A DNA stretch of 64,000 bases from Gymnopus androsaceus JB14. Taxonomy: Eukaryota > Basidiomycota > Agaricomycetes > Agaricales > Omphalotaceae. The stretch covers positions 124,001 through 188,000 of the forward strand of contig ML769413.1 in assembly GCA_009733575.1 (NCBI GenBank), written 5' to 3'. A program made the translations under genes and the position numbers. Position 1 is the stretch's first letter. Each line of letters starts with the position of its first letter. The notes under the pieces were generated by a model that saw only the letters and a list, made by a program, of their open reading frames with translations, ran no database searches and was not told the DNA's origin. Positions 60,156 to 64,000 of the stretch are shown here, piece after piece.

Positions 60156-62792
60156 ATGCGTCTCAGAGCTTGTATTGCTATTGTCCATTGCTCTTGGGTC
60201 TTTCCACCTTGCGGGGGCAAAGCAGCAGCCGTTCCTATACACTGAAGACGAGGAACCTTTCTACGAATTCAAATGGCCTATACGAAAAGTCGCAGTCATA
60301 GGAGCTGGTGTTGGGTACGTGTTGTTAGGGTTCACGCAGCCGAGTAGTAACTGAAGCAGTCATTGTAGTGGACTGATAACTTACCGTACTCTAACCCAAG
60401 CGGGATACGAAGTTCAACTCTTCGAGCGCGACTGTCATCCTGGTGGAGTCTGGCATTACACAGAAGAAAAGCCTCTGAACGCTCCAGTTCCTAATTTGAA
60501 GCCTTACGAAGCTGATTACAGCCCTTCACTACCTCCGGAAGGAAAAGCCTCCCGCATGAAGAGGTCGAAGTGGTGGATCCTGAGAGGTTAGTTGCGCTAG
60601 CCAGAATCTACCAAAATCGTTTGCTCACGGGAGCCAAAAGGTTATCAATTCAGAAGAGAGCACATCGAGCGCCGAAGCCAGTCTGGGAGTCTTTGCACTC
60701 TAACGCGCCCGCGGTACGTCTGTCTACTCGAGTTTATATTGTGGCAGGTGCTTATAATTCAATGGTGCAACAGCCTGACCAACAGGTATATCAACTCCAC
60801 CGTCCGACAGCTTTTACTGACAGATCGCTCAAAAGATTGGAGAATTGAGATGGCCAGAAGGTGCGGGAATTTCATGATCCTTCAATTTGTCACTGACTGA
60901 CCCTTTCGCCTTGAAGACTTGCCTTGGGGTGAGAAGAATCAATACGTCCCTTCAAGACAATTGTGGCGACTAACCATTCCAGCTAGAAATCTCACAGAAG
61001 CAGCTCTCTCGCTACGTGCGATCTTTTGCATCCTACCATGGACTGAATACAAACGATGGCAATCCCAATGTATTTTATAACACTCGCGTCGAATTGATCG
61101 AAAAACGGATTGTCGATGGCGCCCAGATCGGATGGACGCTCACGTTGAAGGAATTTCAGCAGACTGGATGTCAACACCTCTAGGACGCGCTGGTGGAAAG
61201 AGGTTCATTTTCTCCATATCATCATGTAGTTTGATTACTGATACTGCTCTCACAGGACTTCGATGCTGTGGCAATTGCCACTGGAAGGTATAACTCGCCA
61301 AGTGTCCCACCAATGCCGGGTCTCGCAGAGTGGGCTGCTATGTTTCCTGCTAATATCCATCATTCCCGTCAATACCGACGACCAGAGGAGTTTCAGAACA
61401 AGAGCGTTCTCATTGTTGGTGCAGCTGTACGTGTACAGTAACTCATCAGTCTTGTGTTTCTGCTTTTGACGATGGTTCTCCAGTCCAGCGGCGCAGAAAT
61501 AGGCGCGGGAATCAATACCTTCGCATCCAAGGTCTATGTATCGACAAGAGTGCGTTGATCTACTTCTCATAATTCAAGGTCACTAATTTGCGGTATCTTG
61601 CAGCCCGACACAGGTAAAGCATCTTTTCATCTTCGCTCGTGCAGTACTTCTGATATACCACTCGTAGATCCTCGCCCTCATTATCCTCTGAGCTTCTTTC
61701 TTCCGTTCCTTCCGAAAAACACTACTATGATCCCAGAAATCAAGAAGTTACATTCCCTGGAAGGAAAATCAGCCTTGAGAGACGGTAAAATTGAACTAGT
61801 CAATGGGACGGCAAGTGCCCTCTTTCTACCACCATTTACCTTTCTTTTAACTTCGATCCCATAGATCATAGAAGGTGTCGATGAGATAATCCTCTGCACA
61901 GGTGAGCTATCGTTTATTTAATGTCAACATGGACGTTGAACAATGTCCAGGATTCCGATACACCTATCCGTTTTTACCTCAATACCTAAACCCTAGCCTT
62001 GGTCCAAACGACACTGCTCCTACAGGATCTCCCCAGCCTCTGGTTACCGATGGATCACATGTCCGTTCTTTGCATCTGGACGTATTTTACATCGAGGAGC
62101 CAACACTTGGATTCGTGAATAGTGAGATTATGCGTAACCTGGATTCTTCTGTTCTAATTTGTGTTGTCTCTCTCCTAGTAAATGGCGGTATGCAATCTTT
62201 CGTTTACGCCGAATACATCGCCGCTGCCTTTGCTTCTGTTTGGAAGAATCACGCCAAACTTCCCTCCTACGTCGCATATGTGGCAGATTTACGGGGATCG
62301 AGTTAAGGAAAAGGGAGGGTTCTCTAAATACTTCCTATTCTTGGGATCTGCAAAAGCCGATGGTGAGCGAGACAAATGATATTCTCTTCTCATAAACTCA
62401 TGCATCTCTGCTTAGATATGATGCGTTATTTTGTCTCATGGCTCAATGAAGCCGCTTTCAAATACGGTGATCCTCAAGTAAGTGCATAACTTTCAGATTA
62501 CAAACCGATTTTTCAAGCTTTATGTTCTAGATCAATGCTCCTTCGAAAGCGTGCGTTCCATCCAACGTTTTCTTCTACATAGAACTCATCCTTTAATAGC
62601 TCGCAAGAAATACTAGCGATCTGGTCGCTTGGCCGATTCGGAACACGCGCCTTCAATGACGCCAACGACAAGGCCCCCGTTAGCGGGGTCATGGACACTT
62701 TCTCCTACAAGGACAAGGTTTGGGATGATATAGGTTCCATAGAGCAACTCAAGAGGCACGCGTTGGACGCGATGTACGTTGATTACTGGTGA
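60156..62792 (+). CDS. Flavin-containing monooxygenase (FMO-like), secretory N-terminus, several apparent frame breaks
   Basis: This FAD/NADPH enzyme oxygenates N, S or ketone substrates. ATG 60156 plus one extra base (about 60159) leads to a signal-like helix (SELVLLLSIALGSFHLAGA), then KVAVIGAGVGG (FAD GxGxxG, split by an intron), GYEVQLFERDCHPGGVWHY, RAPKPVWESLHSN, QLSRYVRSFASYHGL, FDAVAIATGRYNSPSVP, an FMO-type loop with FPANIHHSRQYR (compare FxGxxxHxxxY), KSVLIVGAASSGAEIG (NADPH GxSxSG), EIILCTGFRYTYPFL (ATGY-like), AGMQSFVYAEYIA, MWQIYGDRVKEKGGFSKYF and MMRYFVSWLNEAAFKYGDPQINAPSKA. A last exon follows, GRFGTRAFNDANDKAPVSG to WDDIGSIEQLKRHALDA, stop 62790-62792. Breaks: about 60159 (+1), A4 at 60543-60546 (-1), T at about 61169 (+1), CCC at 62262-62264 (+1). 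The substrate is unknown. Confidence 0.88.
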
Positions 62793-63478
62793 ATTCCAAA
62801 CAATATTAACCAATTCGCACACCATCGATATCATTGCCGGCGCTTCGCCTCTTTTTTGTAAGTATGTATTTTCATTCAATATAGGTTGGATCCATTGGCA
62901 GAGACCTCGCACCCAACGTACTTCTTAAGTAGCAGTTCTCATACTGCCTTGGACCTCGGATCCTCGCACTTCAGACTCGGCAACAAGATCACGGCGCCGT
63001 CACGCATACTTTACAAACCAGCTATGTGGTTTTCAGGGCTGTTGGCCCTCGGGAGACGAACACAGTTTTGGAGTAGTGGTGATTATACTGTTAACCTCCA
63101 TTATCTCCAACAGACCCACTCTTACCTCCCCGCTCTTACCTCCATAAACTCCGGGTACATGTGTTCAGATGGTCCCGGCTCTCAGTAGACCCTCACGAAA
63201 ATTCTGTTCGCAGCAGCTTTCTGTACGTTCAAACCTACCACAAGATTCTCGCTGAAAGAGCTTGGCAAGCTACTTCAAGTTAGCCTCCGACCGTCCAGTG
63301 TGGCGCTCAGTCTCGGCGTTATCTCGCTTACTAAGTGACATTCAATACGCGATTTGCACTCATTCCGCATCATACTCGCGAATTATTATCGCCACATCTG
63401 ACGGAGATGTTGAATAACCTGTCTTTCTACTACTACATAAAACGCTAAAAATCAGCCTCCTCAAGTTTCTCCCATACG
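62793..63478. other. Intergenic region upstream of PAPS reductase
   Basis: A 100-codon ORF (62886-63188) without a proper ATG or motif lies here; I do not call it. The AT-rich segment from about 63390 to 63478 presumably contains the PAPS reductase promoter. No clear regulator site is identified. Confidence 0.4.
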
Positions 63479-64000
63479 ATGGCCACCATAGAAAATTTGT
63501 CAAAGCCCCTCCAACTTCCTCTTACACCTGACATTCTGGCATTAATCAATGCACACCTATCGAAACTCCAGCCACAGCAAATCCTCGAATGGGCGATTGA
63601 ATATCTTCCTGGGCTCTACCAGACCACAGCGTTTGGGCTGACGGGACTCACTGCTATTGATATGCTTTCGAAAATCACTTCTTCACCACCACCCCTAATC
63701 TTCCTCGATACGCTGTACCACTTTAGGGAAACCTATGAGTTGGTCGAGGAAGTGAAAGCTAAATACAAAGTCCCATTGCACGTATACAAACCTATCGGAT
63801 GCGATACCGTTGAAGATTTCGAATCCAAATACGGCGAGAAGCTTTGGGAGCGTGATGAAGATAGCTACGACTTTCTAGTCAAGGCAAGTATGGTCGCCGT
63901 ACCGCCGAAAATAACTTGTACTGATATTTAATTTTGCTATATTTAGGTCGAGACTGCAAGAAGAGCGTACGGTGAACTAGGCGTACAGTCTGTGATAACG
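63479..64000 (+). CDS. MET16: Phosphoadenosine phosphosulfate (PAPS) reductase, 3' partial
   Basis: PAPS reductase reduces PAPS to sulfite with thioredoxin in sulfate assimilation (cysteine and methionine supply). ATG 63479 gives MATIENLSKPLQL, a leader helix (ILALINAHLSKLQPQQILEWA), the nucleotide-binding loop TTAFGLTGLTAIDMLSK, LIFLDTLYHFRETYELVEEV, KYKVPLHVYKP and KLWERDEDSYDFLVK. After an intron at 63884-63946 the second exon reads VETARRAYGELGVQSVIT, up to the window edge. Here VETARR stands where the family usually has an EPARRA-like segment. The intron has a GC donor (AAG|GCAAGT) and a TTTAG acceptor. The C-terminal catalytic Cys motif lies outside the window. Confidence 0.93.

Noticed and set aside
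62613..62912. 99-codon minus-strand ORF
   Set aside because: It is antisense to the last exon of the FMO gene, which reads a coherent family C-terminus on the plus strand.

Overview
The window comes from a filamentous basidiomycete, probably a mushroom-forming agaricomycete. Genes on both strands are cut by many short (about 50-65 bp) GT-AG introns. Several families are typical of such fungi: an MpaB/DUF2236 ER-oxygenase relative, a fasciclin GPI protein, Zn2Cys6 and HMG-box regulators, F-box/LRR proteins and Rcf2. No rRNA, tRNA, CRISPR array or recognisable transposase was found.

Layout. 1-12.8 kb is dense housekeeping sequence: a conserved protein with a histone-fold-like segment (+), RNA polymerase I subunit RPA135 (-), an FG nucleoporin of the Nup98/Nup116 type divergent from it (+), and a mitochondrial Rcf2/HIG1 protein (+). 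12.8-21.1 kb is gene-poor and decayed: an F-box/LRR remnant, a frame-broken Old Yellow Enzyme, a coiled-coil gene remnant, then several kb with no readable gene. 21.2-22.7 kb is an HMG-box gene (-). 22.7-29.2 kb is a long spacer. 29.2-30.4 kb is a peroxisomal 2,4-dienoyl-CoA-reductase-like SDR. 32.9-49.6 kb is an accessory region: F-box/LRR protein, fasciclin protein, DUF2236 oxygenase, a head-to-tail pair of alpha/beta-hydrolase domains with no stop between them, a large membrane protein of unknown function, and a Zn2Cys6 factor. A four-pass membrane protein follows at 50.1-51.2 kb. 51.3-57.3 kb has no gene but holds three related degenerate repeat copies. 57.3-64 kb returns to conserved genes: Ofd1/Tpa1 prolyl hydroxylase, a flavin monooxygenase, and the start of PAPS reductase.

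Common thread. About twenty single-base frame breaks occur in otherwise well-conserved genes, including ones expected to be essential (RPA135, the nucleoporin). Most are insertions, many in homopolymers. This looks more like residual long-read indel error than mass pseudogenisation, so the frame-broken genes are reported as CDS with the breaks located. The biologically most interesting items are the fused double hydrolase, a 55-bp intron in the DUF2236 gene that looks born from a tandem duplication, the nucleoporin ending exactly at the Nup98 self-cleavage residue pair, and the mosaic repeat cluster at 51.9-56.6 kb.
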